Assembly: GCA_934667105.1 (NCBI GenBank)
Contig: CAKULG010000001.1
Location: forward strand, 1-64,000
Source: an uncultured Clostridia bacterium
Lineage (GTDB): Bacteria; Bacillota; Clostridia; Christensenellales; Aristaeellaceae
Direction of reading: 5' to 3'
Length of the DNA stretch: 64,000 bases
This document shows positions 28,768 through 37,737 of this stretch, piece after piece. Each line of letters begins with the position of its first letter. The first letter of the stretch is position 1. The notes beneath the pieces were generated by a model. That model saw only the letters and a program-made list of their open reading frames with translations, searched no databases and had not been told where the DNA came from. A program made the translations under genes and the position numbers.

Positions 28768-30399
28768 TTACTTGCCGAAGTAATAGGCTTCGTGCAGCTC
28801 CAGCAGGCGGGACAGGCCCAGATTTTCCATTTCGGTCTTGTAGGCTTCCCAAGCGGCGTCGTCATTGATATCGCGCTTGCCGATGATGAATTCGGTCACG
28901 GCGGCGATCATGGCGTCGCCCACAGCGGTGTTCAGCTCAGCGCGCTCGTCGATGAGATCCTGATCGGTGCACCAGCTGATCTGGGGGAACTTGGTAACGG
29001 TGGCAAAGGGCGCGTACACGCGATGCGCGTTGATGGCCAGCAGCTGGCTATCGGTGGCGGCGTCGGAAGCGGCCTTGCTGTTATAGTCTTCCAGGGTACG
29101 ATAGGTGTTGGGGCCCCAGCCCTGGGGCAGGTATTCGTTGTGGGTGGAGCCATACTGCCAGATCATCTTGACGGACTTGTCGCCGCCGCCGAAGGAGGGC
29201 TCGTCGCTCCAGACCCAGTGCTTGCCTTCCTGGCCGTAGAAGTTGCTCCAGGAGCGGCCTTCTTCGCTGTAGAAGTAATCCAGCCAGCGAATGGCGACGA
29301 TGGGATCCTTGCAGGAGGAGGTGATGAAGGTGCGCAGGCTGATGACGTTATCCTGAGAAGCATAGCAGCCCTTGACGCCCTTGGGGCCGGTGAGGGGCTC
29401 GATGCACTCATAATCGGTGAAGGTAACGTAGGAAGGATCGGCGTTGTAGGTCAGCAGGCGATAGGGATAAGGAGCGGCGGCCGCGCCAACGGTGACGTTG
29501 GTCTTGGGCACGCTGGTCAGCTGACGGAACTGGAACAGATCCTGCACGTAGGTTTCTTCAACCAGCAGCTTTTCCTTATACAGATCGTTGATGTACTGGA
29601 GGCCTTCGCGGAAATCGTCGGACAGGGCCACGCAGGTCACGTTGCCGTCGTCGTCCGCCAGCATGTAGGGCAGGGGATTGCCCGCGGGGCACAGGGTGAA
29701 GGCGTTCATGAGGAAGGTATGGGGATCGGCGCCCTCTCTCCAGTACTGATAGTTACCGGTCAGGGGGATTTCGTCGGTGTTGTCGCCGTTGCCGTTCATA
29801 TCGTTGTCACGGAAATAGATCAGCATATCCTTGAATTCTTCGGTGGTGGCGGGAGTGCCCTTGCCGGTGGCGGTCTTATAGGCTTCCAGCCATTCCTTGT
29901 ACACCCACATCTTCGGGATGGATTCCTGCACGTTGTAGATCAGCTGGGGCAGCTCATAGATATGGCCGTCGGGAGCGGTGATCTGCTCGCGCACGCCGGG
30001 GTTGTCTTCCAGCGCCTTGACGATGTTGGGGGCGTACTGGTCGATCAGGTCTTCCAGGGGAATGATCACTTTGTCTTCCGCGTACAGCAGCGCGTCGTCG
30101 GTGCTCAGCCACTGCAAGTAGATGTCGCAGCGATTGTTATCCGCCATGGAGGTGTTGAACTTCTCGGAGGCTTCGGAGGAGTTCGCGGTGGTCCAATTGA
30201 TATGGACGTTGGTCTTCTCTTCCACGGTGACGACTTCGTAGTTGGTGGGGTAGTCTTCAACGGTGGCCAGCTGGGGGCACCAAACGCTCAGTTCCACTTT
30301 TTCGGTGGAGATGGGGTATTCGCCGGGCTGGGTCAGTTCCGCGATACCGCAGGAGCAAACCATGCACAGCAGCAATACCAGGGCAACCAGTTTCTTCAT
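28768..30399 (-). CDS. Extracellular solute-binding protein of a carbohydrate ABC importer
   Basis: A 543-residue LipO-type sugar-binding protein. The signal peptide (residues 1 to about 20) contains Cys12, Cys15 and Cys17; VCSC is an atypical lipobox, so lipid attachment is plausible but not certain. The NDMNGNGDNTDEIPL stretch near residue 205 is an EF-hand-like calcium loop common in this family. It is the last gene of the unit permease/permease/binding protein; no ATPase is encoded, so a shared MsiK-like ATPase must serve. The start has GAAGGAGGAAC eight bases upstream. Substrate unknown, probably an oligosaccharide. Confidence 0.88.
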   Translation of the reverse strand: MKKLVALVLLLCMVCSCGIAELTQPGEYPISTEKVELSVWCPQLATVEDYPTNYEVVTVEEKTNVHINWTTANSSEASEKFNTSMADNNRCDIYLQWLSTDDALLYAEDKVIIPLEDLIDQYAPNIVKALEDNPGVREQITAPDGHIYELPQLIYNVQESIPKMWVYKEWLEAYKTATGKGTPATTEEFKDMLIYFRDNDMNGNGDNTDEIPLTGNYQYWREGADPHTFLMNAFTLCPAGNPLPYMLADDDGNVTCVALSDDFREGLQYINDLYKEKLLVEETYVQDLFQFRQLTSVPKTNVTVGAAAAPYPYRLLTYNADPSYVTFTDYECIEPLTGPKGVKGCYASQDNVISLRTFITSSCKDPIVAIRWLDYFYSEEGRSWSNFYGQEGKHWVWSDEPSFGGGDKSVKMIWQYGSTHNEYLPQGWGPNTYRTLEDYNSKAASDAATDSQLLAINAHRVYAPFATVTKFPQISWCTDQDLIDERAELNTAVGDAMIAAVTEFIIGKRDINDDAAWEAYKTEMENLGLSRLLELHEAYYFGK

Positions 30400-30474
30400 A
30401 GGATGTTCCTCCTTCAAGAATATATCTCTATGCGAAAAGGCTTTCGCATAAAAGATTCGGGAATTGGGGGCTGA

Positions 30475-31410
30475 TCAGCCCTTCACGGCGCCGATCATCA
30501 CGCCCTTGACGAAATACTTCTGCACGAAGGGATACAGGCACATCACCGGCAGCGAGGAAACGATAATCAGGGAATAGCGCATCACCTCCGCGCGCTTTTC
30601 CATGAGGGCCTGGGTGGTGGAATCCAGGGTCACGTTGCTTTCCATGGAAAGGCTCTGGCTTTGCACCAGCAGCTCGCGCAGCACGTTGGCCAGGGGCAGC
30701 TTGCTCTTATCGGAGATATAGAGCAGCGCGCCGTAATAGGAATTCCACAGATCCACGGCGTAATACAGGCCGATGACCGCCAGGATGGGGCCGGAGAGGG
30801 GCAGCACGATTTGCAGCAGGAAGCGCCATTCGCCGCAGCCGTCGATCTGGGCCGCCTCGCGCATTTCATCGGGAATGCTGGTGTTGAAGTAGGTGCGCAT
30901 CACGATCATGTTGTACACCGACAGGGAGCCGGGCAGAATCAGGGCCCAGATGGTGTTGAGCATGTTGTAATTGCGGATGGTGAGGTAGGTGGGGATCATG
31001 CCGCCGGAGAAGTACATGGTGAAGATGCACAGCGCCATGACCACCTTGCCGTTTTTAAAGGTTCTGCGGGAGAGGGGATAGGCGCACAGGATGGTGACCA
31101 CCAGGGCCACCGCCGTGCCCGTGACCATATAGAGCAGGGAGTTGGCATAACCGCTCCAGACGGTTTTTTGCTCGAATACGGCGTTGTAGCCTTCCATGGT
31201 GACGCGGGCGGGAATGAGGGAAAGGCCGCCGCCCGTCATCACGCCGCCGGAGAAGGAGGCGGAGAAAACGTAGAGCAGGGGATAGAGAACGATGATGAAG
31301 AACGCGAACAGCGCCAGGGTGACGAAGGTGAGAAACACATAGTCGGATTTCATCAGCTTGATCGCCGAGTTCTTTTTCTTTTTGCCGGTTTTACGATCGA
31401 TGGTGCTCAT
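30475..31410 (-). CDS. Carbohydrate ABC permease, LplC/YtcP-like
   Basis: A 311-residue inner-membrane permease with six helices. The EAA loop reads EAAQIDGCGEWRFLLQIVLP and would contact the ATPase. The ending KYFVKGVMIGAVKG is characteristic of the LplC group. It starts 20 bases after the partner permease gene and precedes the binding protein by 75 bases. Confidence 0.9.
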   Translation of the reverse strand: MSTIDRKTGKKKKNSAIKLMKSDYVFLTFVTLALFAFFIIVLYPLLYVFSASFSGGVMTGGGLSLIPARVTMEGYNAVFEQKTVWSGYANSLLYMVTGTAVALVVTILCAYPLSRRTFKNGKVVMALCIFTMYFSGGMIPTYLTIRNYNMLNTIWALILPGSLSVYNMIVMRTYFNTSIPDEMREAAQIDGCGEWRFLLQIVLPLSGPILAVIGLYYAVDLWNSYYGALLYISDKSKLPLANVLRELLVQSQSLSMESNVTLDSTTQALMEKRAEVMRYSLIIVSSLPVMCLYPFVQKYFVKGVMIGAVKG

Positions 31411-31430
31411 GCTTGCGTTTCCTCCCTTCC

Positions 31431-32432
31431 TCAGAACAGCGAGCTGCCGCTCAGCTTGCCCGTAACTTTGTTGACCAGCACCAGCATCACCATGTTAAAC
31501 AGCGATTGGAACAGGCCGATGGCCGCGGAATAGGAATACCGGGGACGGCCGGAGGCGATGCCCACTTTGTAAACGTAGGTGGCGATCACTTCGGAAACGC
31601 CGCTGTTTAAGTTGTTTTGCAGCAGCAGCACTTTTTCGAAGCCGATGTTCAGCAGGCTGCCGCAGCGCATAATCAGCAGGATGCAGAAGGTGGGCAGCAC
31701 GCCGGGGATATCCACATGCCAGATGCGCTTGACGATGCTGGCGCCGTCCACGATGGCGGCCTCGTGCAGCTCGGGGGAGACGGAGGCCAGGGAGGCGATG
31801 TAGATGATGGCGCCGTAGCCCAACTCCTGCCACACGCCGGACCAGACGTAGATGCTGTAGAAATACTCGGACTGGGCCATGTAGTTGGTGGGGGGCACGC
31901 CCAGATAGCCCAGCGCCACGTTGATGATGCCGCCGCGGGCGTTGAGGAACTGGAGAATCAGCGTGCACATAACGACGGTGGAAATGAAGTGGGGCGCGTA
32001 GCTGACCATCTGCACCGTTTTGCGGAAGCGCTTAAAGGGAACGTAATTCAGCAGCAGCGCGAAAATCAGCGAAAGCGGGAACGTGGCCAGAGAATAGAGA
32101 TTGATGAGCAGCGTGTTGCGCAGAATCTGCCAGAACTGAGGCGCGTCGAAAAACTGCTTCACATACTTGAAGCCCACCCAGTCGCAATCCTCGATGGCGC
32201 GGGTGATGCGGAAATTGCGGAACGCGATCTGCACGCCGTACATGGGCACGTACCGGAAGGCGATCAGCACCGCTACGGGCAGCAGCAGCATGATATATAG
32301 CGCGCCGTGCCGGGCGATTTCGTTTTTAAAGGCGGTGGAGAATTTTTTCCGCGGGGCGTGGGAAATTGCTTTGGTTGACACCTGGCTCTCATCCTCTCTG
32401 ACGAAAATCGATTCATCACTTTCAACAATCAT
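31431..32432 (-). CDS. Carbohydrate ABC permease, LplB-like
   Basis: A 333-residue permease with six helices and the EAA loop HEAAIVDGASIVKRIWHVDIPG; it ends LSGSSLF as is usual for LplB proteins. The annotated ATG at 32432 lies only about 12 bases from the predicted transcript start and has no ribosome site; a GTG at 32381 (VSTKAISHAPRKK) preceded by AGAGGA is a likely true start, giving 316 residues. First gene of the importer unit. Confidence 0.88.
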   Translation of the reverse strand: MIVESDESIFVREDESQVSTKAISHAPRKKFSTAFKNEIARHGALYIMLLLPVAVLIAFRYVPMYGVQIAFRNFRITRAIEDCDWVGFKYVKQFFDAPQFWQILRNTLLINLYSLATFPLSLIFALLLNYVPFKRFRKTVQMVSYAPHFISTVVMCTLILQFLNARGGIINVALGYLGVPPTNYMAQSEYFYSIYVWSGVWQELGYGAIIYIASLASVSPELHEAAIVDGASIVKRIWHVDIPGVLPTFCILLIMRCGSLLNIGFEKVLLLQNNLNSGVSEVIATYVYKVGIASGRPRYSYSAAIGLFQSLFNMVMLVLVNKVTGKLSGSSLF

Positions 32433-32450
32433 TGAATCTTAACGCGACTT

Positions 32451-32480
32451 ATTATAGCACGCATAATTGCATAAAGCAAA
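32451..32480 (-). promoter_or_regulatory. Sigma-A promoter of the LplB/LplC importer unit
   Basis: On the minus strand TTTGCT (32475-32480), an 18-base spacer and TATAAT (32451-32456). Confidence 0.7.
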
Positions 32481-32805
32481 TACTTTTATCTACAAAAATA
32501 TTAAAATTTTTATTCGTTTTCCACTTTTTGAAAATGTAAATGTATTTTCCAGAGCCGAAAAATACATGCGGGGGGGGGGGGTGTCCGATGGGAGAATTGT
32601 GTTGGATTTTTGCAAAATAAATCGAAAAATGCTGAAAAAGAAAACGTTTGGAAAAATCGATCAAATTCCCCGTAAGCAGTTTTTCCCCTTCCCCAAACGG
32701 CTTTCTCGGAAGGTATGGGAGGAAATTTTTGCTTTTATATGTTCGCGGGGAGGCTGGCTGAGTTCTTATTACCTGAATTTACCCAATCGGCTTTCTCGGA
32801 AGGGC

Positions 32806-32848
32806 GCGGGGGAACCGCTCTTTGGCCTCCAAAGAGCGGTTCCCCCGC
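32806..32848. terminator. Perfect 20-bp palindromic terminator (dispersed family copy)
   Basis: Arms 32806-32825 and 32829-32848 are perfectly complementary with a CCT loop and the core CTTTGG/CCAAAG. It lies just past the stop of the minus-strand LarA-family gene. Confidence 0.8.
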
Positions 32849-32858
32849 ATATTTATAT

Positions 32859-34130
32859 TTATTCTCGGCACATCCATAGCCCCAGGGCGGGGTTGGGAAT
32901 GAAATAGAAGGGTTCGCCGTCCGGGGCCTGGTGGAAGCCGGGCTGCCTGTCGGCGGGCAGATAGCGGCGGCAGGCCTCCTGGTAGGGCATGCAATCATAG
33001 CCCACGCCGCGGATTTCCGCGTCGGTCAAATGCGGCGCGGCGTAGATAATGCGGAAGCGCCCGTCGGCAGAGCCGTGAATCAAATGCGCGGCGGCGGAAC
33101 GATTTTCCCGCAGGGCCGCCTCGGTTTGCAGCAGGGCCAGCACGCGCTCCCGCCCGCAATAGCCGTAGCGGCGAATCAGCGCGTCCACCGCCGCATCCTC
33201 GCCAAAGCGCCGCACGCCGGGGGCCAGAATTACCAGCTCCCCGCCCGGGGCCAGGGCCATCCGGGTTCGGTAAACGGCCTTGTTGCCCAGCCAGGTGGAT
33301 TTGAACTCCTCCGGCTCCAGATAGACCACCGCCCGGGGAAGGGGCTGATCCAGCCAGGTGATGTTCGCCTGCTGGCTCAGGGCCACCGCCCGCTCGAAAA
33401 GCGCCCGCTCCCGGCCGATGAACAGGCCGTGCAGCCGCCCGCCGCCCGCCCCCTGGGTGGCTACGGTGAGCAGATAGCAAAGGGGCAGATGGGCGAGAAA
33501 GCGCTCCTCCGCATAATCGAATACCCGGCGCACGGGAGAAAAATCCCGGCCCATCACCCGCTCCGCGCCGTAGGCCGCCCCCAGCATGTGGGAGGCGTTA
33601 ATCATCTCGCTGCCGCCCAGGCCCACGAATAGATTCTTGTTCCGGTTGGCCATGCCCGCCACCTCGTGGGGCACCACCTGGCCGATGGAGAGAATCAAAT
33701 CGTAATCGGGGCACAGCAGCCGCTTGTTCACAGATACGGGGATGCACTCGGAAAATACCCCCTGGGATACCTCCCGGCAGAAACCGGCGGGCACCTCCCC
33801 CAGGCGCACCACATCCTCCCGCCAGCGATGGATGAGAAACCGCTGGGCGGGGACGCCGGGATACATCCGGACGATTTCCTCCGCCGTCATGGGCGCATGG
33901 GTGCCCAGGGCGGGCATCACATCCGTCTCCGCCCCCATTTCCCGCAGCCGGGCGTATAAATGCACGGTGATGGGCCCGGCACAGGAATAAAAGCGCGTGA
34001 AATCCGGCGGCAGCAGCAGCACCCGGCGCAGGGGCGCCTGGCTTTCCAAAAACGCATCCAGGGCGCGGCAGACTGCGTCCTCCGCCAGAACGGCGGGATA
34101 GGCGGACAGGGCGGCGGCGTAAGGCTTCAT
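32859..34130 (-). CDS. LarA-family nickel-pincer racemase/epimerase (DUF2088)
   Basis: A 423-residue protein of lactate-racemase size. Asp43 and Arg46 (PPDFTRF), His78 (LGTHAPMT), His155 (VVPHEVAG) and Lys165 (NRNKNLFVG) line up with the LarA catalytic and cofactor-tethering residues, with the His-to-Lys spacing of ten kept. LarA homologs act on several 2-hydroxy acids, so lactate is only one option. No larB, larC or larE cofactor gene is in the window. The ATG at 34130 overlaps the mutY stop (ATGA). Confidence 0.8.
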   Translation of the reverse strand: MKPYAAALSAYPAVLAEDAVCRALDAFLESQAPLRRVLLLPPDFTRFYSCAGPITVHLYARLREMGAETDVMPALGTHAPMTAEEIVRMYPGVPAQRFLIHRWREDVVRLGEVPAGFCREVSQGVFSECIPVSVNKRLLCPDYDLILSIGQVVPHEVAGMANRNKNLFVGLGGSEMINASHMLGAAYGAERVMGRDFSPVRRVFDYAEERFLAHLPLCYLLTVATQGAGGGRLHGLFIGRERALFERAVALSQQANITWLDQPLPRAVVYLEPEEFKSTWLGNKAVYRTRMALAPGGELVILAPGVRRFGEDAAVDALIRRYGYCGRERVLALLQTEAALRENRSAAAHLIHGSADGRFRIIYAAPHLTDAEIRGVGYDCMPYQEACRRYLPADRQPGFHQAPDGEPFYFIPNPALGLWMCRE

Positions 34131-35188
34131 TTCTGTTCCTCCCTTGGGGCGGTTTCTTCCCGCGCCAGTATTTCTTCCGCCCGGGCCCGGGCGGCGCGCA
34201 TGGCCGTTGGCAGGGGCAGCGCGGCGATCTCCTGGCGATTGGCCCACACCCCCTCCCGGGCACGGGGCTCCGCCGCGGTGAAATGATACAGCTTCATGTT
34301 CCACACCCGGTGGGTGAATACATGGCGGGCTTCTCCCAGGGCCTGGTGAAAGACGGCCTTGACCCCCAGGCCCCGCAGCGCCTTTTCCAGGGCGGCGCGG
34401 CCGCCCGCCCCCTCCGTCAGAGGAAACACCCATAGCCCCCGCAGCAGCGCCTCCTCCCGCATGCGCAGCAGCGCCTTTCCCCCGCAGGTGACGATGGCCA
34501 CCGCCACGGGCACTTCCTTGGGCGGCGGCGCGGCGGCCTTGATGGGCAACATGTCCGCATCTCCGGCGGCGTAGGCGTCGCAGAGCGAACGCAGAGGGCA
34601 TTTTTCGCAGTCGGGCGTGCCGGGGGTGCAGATGGTGGCCCCTAAATCCATCAGCGCCTGATTGAAATCGCCGCAGCGGGTATCGGGCATATCCTCCCGG
34701 GCCAGGGCGGCCAGGCGGCGGGCCACGGAGGGAACGCCCACATCCTCCCGCACCCCGTGCACCCGGGAAAGCACCCGGGTCAGATTGCCGTCCATGGCGG
34801 GGCAGGGCAGATCAAAGGCGATGGAGGCCACCGCCGCCGCCGTATACGCCCCCACCCCGGGTAGCGCCCGCAGCGCCGCTTCCTCCCGGGGAAAAACGCC
34901 CTGATACTGCGCCACGATCACCTGGGCCGCCTTGTGCAGATTCCGGGCCCGGGAATAATAGCCCAGCCCCTCCCACAGCTTCAGCACCTCCTGCTCCGGG
35001 GCCGCCGCCAGGGAAAACACATCGGGAAACCGGGCCAGAAAGCGCGTCCAGTACGCGCCCACCGTTTCGGTGCGCGTCTGCTGAAGCATGATTTCACTGA
35101 GCCAGATTTGGTAGGGATCCTTCGTACCCCGGAAGGGCAGAACCCGGCGGCAGCGATCGTACCAGGCGAGCAAAAGCTGAGCAAGCAT
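34127..35188 (-). CDS. mutY: A/G-specific adenine glycosylase
   Basis: A 353-residue base-excision enzyme that removes adenine opposite 8-oxoguanine. The catalytic Glu lies in WLSEIMLQQTRTETV, the helix-hairpin-helix is LPGVGAYTAAAVASI with the catalytic Asp in AMDGNLTRVLSR, and four cysteines in C-x6-C-x2-C-x5-C form the 4Fe-4S loop. A C-terminal NUDIX-like domain (about 225-345) recognises the damaged guanine. The ATG at 35188 follows AAAGGAGCC; the open frame extends upstream but into non-conserved sequence. Confidence 0.95.
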   Translation of the reverse strand: MLAQLLLAWYDRCRRVLPFRGTKDPYQIWLSEIMLQQTRTETVGAYWTRFLARFPDVFSLAAAPEQEVLKLWEGLGYYSRARNLHKAAQVIVAQYQGVFPREEAALRALPGVGAYTAAAVASIAFDLPCPAMDGNLTRVLSRVHGVREDVGVPSVARRLAALAREDMPDTRCGDFNQALMDLGATICTPGTPDCEKCPLRSLCDAYAAGDADMLPIKAAAPPPKEVPVAVAIVTCGGKALLRMREEALLRGLWVFPLTEGAGGRAALEKALRGLGVKAVFHQALGEARHVFTHRVWNMKLYHFTAAEPRAREGVWANRQEIAALPLPTAMRAARARAEEILAREETAPREEQK

Positions 35189-35464
35189 AGGGGCTCCTTT
35201 CAAACGGCGATATATTATAGGAAGAAAATGCGGCGGACGGCTGACGCGCCTTCGCCCGCCAGCCTGAACGCCGTCCGCGCCCCAGAGAAGCACGGGGGCG
35301 GTTTTCCGAATCGATTATAGCATAGACTTTGCCCGGAATAAACACGAAAAAATAAAAATAAAAGAAAACGCGAGCAATTTAAAGAAAACATATGAAAAAC
35401 AGCCAATAACAAGAAATAATTCGATAAAACAGGGAAAAACAGAAAAATTCTGGAAGAATTCTGC

Positions 35465-35493
35465 TTGCGTCCGCGCGCCGAATGCGATACACT
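35465..35493 (+). promoter_or_regulatory. Sigma-A promoter of groESL
   Basis: TTGCGT (35465-35470), a 17-base spacer and TACACT (35488-35493), placed just upstream of CIRCE. Confidence 0.75.
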
Positions 35494-35506
35494 ATGCAAG
35501 GATGAA

Positions 35507-35533
35507 TTAGCACTCAATATCAATGAGTGCTAA
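35507..35533 (+). promoter_or_regulatory. CIRCE operator (HrcA binding site)
   Basis: Perfect match to the CIRCE consensus: TTAGCACTC, nine bases, GAGTGCTAA. It lies between promoter and groES, so HrcA should repress the operon until heat or unfolded protein occupies GroEL. hrcA is not in this window. Confidence 0.96.
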
Positions 35534-35579
35534 CAAGGAAAATCCCCGGCAAAGCCCGTAAAGATCAAGGAGGAGCATT

Positions 35580-35864
35580 ATGAACGTCAAGCCTTTGGGT
35601 GACCGTGTTGTCATCAAGAATGTTGAAATGGAAGAAACCACCAAGTCCGGCATCGTGCTGCCCGGTTCCGCCAAGGAAAAGCCCCAGATGGCCGAAGTGC
35701 TGGCCGTGGGCCCCGGCGGCGTTGTGGATGGCAAGGAAGTAAAAATGCAGGTGGCCGTGGGCCAGAAGGTTATTTATTCCAAGTACGCCGGCACCGAAGT
35801 GAAACTGGACGGCAAGGAAATGATTATCGTTCGTCAGAGCGATATTCTGGCCATCGTGGAATAA
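35580..35864 (+). CDS. groES: Co-chaperonin GroES
   Basis: A 94-residue lid of the GroEL folding chamber. MNVKPLGDRVVIK at the N-terminus, the mobile-loop region with EETTKSGIVLPGSAKEKPQ and the ending RQSDILAIVE are typical. A strong AAGGAGGAGC ribosome site precedes the ATG. groEL follows after 60 bases. Confidence 0.97.
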   Translation: MNVKPLGDRVVIKNVEMEETTKSGIVLPGSAKEKPQMAEVLAVGPGGVVDGKEVKMQVAVGQKVIYSKYAGTEVKLDGKEMIIVRQSDILAIVE

Positions 35865-35924
35865 AACCATTTCCAATAAAACGTATCGCCGCCCCCCGGG
35901 CGGCCAATAGAGGAGGAAATTATT

Positions 35925-37553
35925 ATGGCGAAGCAGATTAAATACGGCGAGGACGCCCGCCGCGCCCTGGAAAACGGCCTGAACGCGCTGGCCAATACCG
36001 TGAAAATCACCATGGGCCCCAAGGGCCGCAACGTGGTGCTGGATAAGAAATACGGCGCGCCCCTCATCACCAACGACGGCGTGACCATCGCCAAGGAAAT
36101 CGAGTTGGAAGATCCCTTCGAAAATATGGGCGCGCAGCTGATTAAGGAAGTGGCCACCAAGACCAACGACGTGGCCGGCGACGGCACCACCACCGCCACC
36201 CTGCTGGCCCAGGCCATCGTGCGCGAGGGCCTCAAAAATCTGGCCGCCGGCGCGAACCCCATGGTGCTCAAGCGCGGCATCGAGGACGCCACCGCCGCCG
36301 CCGTGGAAGGCCTGAAGGAAATCTCCCGCCCCATCAGCGGCAAGCAGGCCATCGCCCAGGTCGCTTCCATTTCCGCCGGCGATGAAACCATCGGCACCCT
36401 GATCTCCGACGCGATGGAGAAGGTGGGCAAGGACGGCGTTATCACCGTGGAAGAATCCAAGACCATGAAGACCGAGCTGACCACCGTGGAAGGCATGCAG
36501 TTCGACCGCGGCTATGCATCCGCCTATATGGTCACCGATACCGATAAGATGATCGCCGAGTTGGATAACCCCATGATCCTTATCACCGATAAGAAGATCA
36601 GCAACATCCAGGAGATCCTGCCCGTGCTGGAGCAGGTGGTGCAGGCGGGCAAGAAGCTGCTCATCATCGCCGAGGATGTGGAAGGCGAAGCCCTGGCCAC
36701 CCTGGTTGTGAACAAGTTGCGCGGCACCTTCACCTGCGTCGCCGTCAAGGCCCCTGGCTTTGGCGATCGCCGCAAGGAAATGCTCCGCGATATCGCCATC
36801 CTCACCGGCGGCCAGGTCATCAGCGAGGAGCTGGGCCTGGATCTGAAGGAAACCACCATGGATATGCTGGGCCAGGCCCATCAGGTGAAGGTGGATAAGG
36901 AAAACACCACCATCATCGACGGCGCGGGCGATAAGGAAGAAATCGCCGCCCGGGTGCAGCAGATCAAGGCCCAGATCGCCGAAACCACCAGCGATTACGA
37001 CCGCGAAAAGCTGCAGGAGCGGCTGGCCAAGCTGGCTGGCGGCGTGGCTGTGATTCAGGTTGGCGCGGCCACCGAAGTGGAAATGAAGGAACGCAAGATG
37101 CGCATCGAGGACGCCCTGGCCGCCACCCGCGCGGCTGTGGAGGAGGGCATCGTTCCCGGCGGCGGCGTGGCCCTGCTCAACGCCATGAGCAAGGTGCAGC
37201 AGCTGGTGAGCAAGAACGCTGGCGACGCTAAGACCGGCGTGCAGATCATCCTCCGCGCCATGGAAGAGCCCATGCGCCAGATCGCCCTGAACGCCGGTAT
37301 CGACGGCGCGGTTATTATCGAGAATATCCGCCGCAGCCGCAAGACCGGTTATGGCTATGACGCGCTGAAGGGCGAATATGTGGATATGATCGAGCGCGGC
37401 ATCATCGACCCCACCAAGGTCACTCGTTCCGCCCTGCAGAACGCCGCCTCCGTGGCCGCCATGGTGCTCACCACCGAATCCCTGGTCACCGATATTCCCG
37501 CGCCCGAACCGGCCGCTCCCGCGCCCAACCCGGGTATGGGCGGCATGTACTAA
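35925..37553 (+). CDS. groL: Chaperonin GroEL
   Basis: A 542-residue 60-kDa chaperonin of normal length. The ATP-site motif VAGDGTTTATLLAQ, the equatorial AAVEEGIVPGGGVALL and the C-terminal Gly/Met tail (PGMGGMY) are present. AGGAGGAAATT precedes the ATG. An intrinsic terminator follows. Confidence 0.98.
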   Translation: MAKQIKYGEDARRALENGLNALANTVKITMGPKGRNVVLDKKYGAPLITNDGVTIAKEIELEDPFENMGAQLIKEVATKTNDVAGDGTTTATLLAQAIVREGLKNLAAGANPMVLKRGIEDATAAAVEGLKEISRPISGKQAIAQVASISAGDETIGTLISDAMEKVGKDGVITVEESKTMKTELTTVEGMQFDRGYASAYMVTDTDKMIAELDNPMILITDKKISNIQEILPVLEQVVQAGKKLLIIAEDVEGEALATLVVNKLRGTFTCVAVKAPGFGDRRKEMLRDIAILTGGQVISEELGLDLKETTMDMLGQAHQVKVDKENTTIIDGAGDKEEIAARVQQIKAQIAETTSDYDREKLQERLAKLAGGVAVIQVGAATEVEMKERKMRIEDALAATRAAVEEGIVPGGGVALLNAMSKVQQLVSKNAGDAKTGVQIILRAMEEPMRQIALNAGIDGAVIIENIRRSRKTGYGYDALKGEYVDMIERGIIDPTKVTRSALQNAASVAAMVLTTESLVTDIPAPEPAAPAPNPGMGGMY

Positions 37554-37601
37554 GACGCGTCGCTTACGCTCAAAATTTAGGCGCATTATAGGGTAAAAAA
37601 G

Positions 37602-37643
37602 CTCCGCCGTCTGCGTTGCGCAGAAGGCGGAGTTTTCTTTTTT
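37602..37643 (+). terminator. Intrinsic terminator of groESL
   Basis: CTCCGCC...GGCGGAG stem extended by CTGC/GCAG with one mismatch, followed by TTTTCTTTTTT. Confidence 0.9.
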
Positions 37644-37737
37644 CTGTAGGCGCTTGGCGATATTCCTATAGCGCAGCGCGTTAAAACACGATATAATTAT
37701 GCTGAAGCCGACAAAAAATGCAAGAAGGAGGAGAACG

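Larger units (their letters stand above)
32433..32858. other. AT-rich intergenic region with G tract and repeat module
   Basis: This holds the importer promoter (32451-32480), an AT-rich stretch to about 32720, a run of twelve G at 32570-32581, two copies of the mosaic-repeat motif with CGGCTTTCTCGGAAGG (32688-32705 and 32788-32803) and the palindrome at 32806-32848. An open frame through it reads as low-complexity sequence and was not called. Confidence 0.6.
35189..35579. other. Divergent mutY / groESL control region
   Basis: Near mutY there is a 9-bp inverted repeat (35233-35241 / 35270-35278) and minus-strand TATAAT-like elements. From 35336 to 35460 the sequence is very A-rich, and the groESL promoter and CIRCE follow. 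No gene is seen. Confidence 0.6.

Noticed and set aside
32467..32907. Open frame of about 146 codons in the AT-rich gap
   Set aside because: It crosses a G homopolymer and a terminator palindrome; composition is that of intergenic DNA.
35565..37586. Long open frame antisense to groESL
   Set aside because: It is the complement of two highly conserved chaperonin genes with no plausible product.
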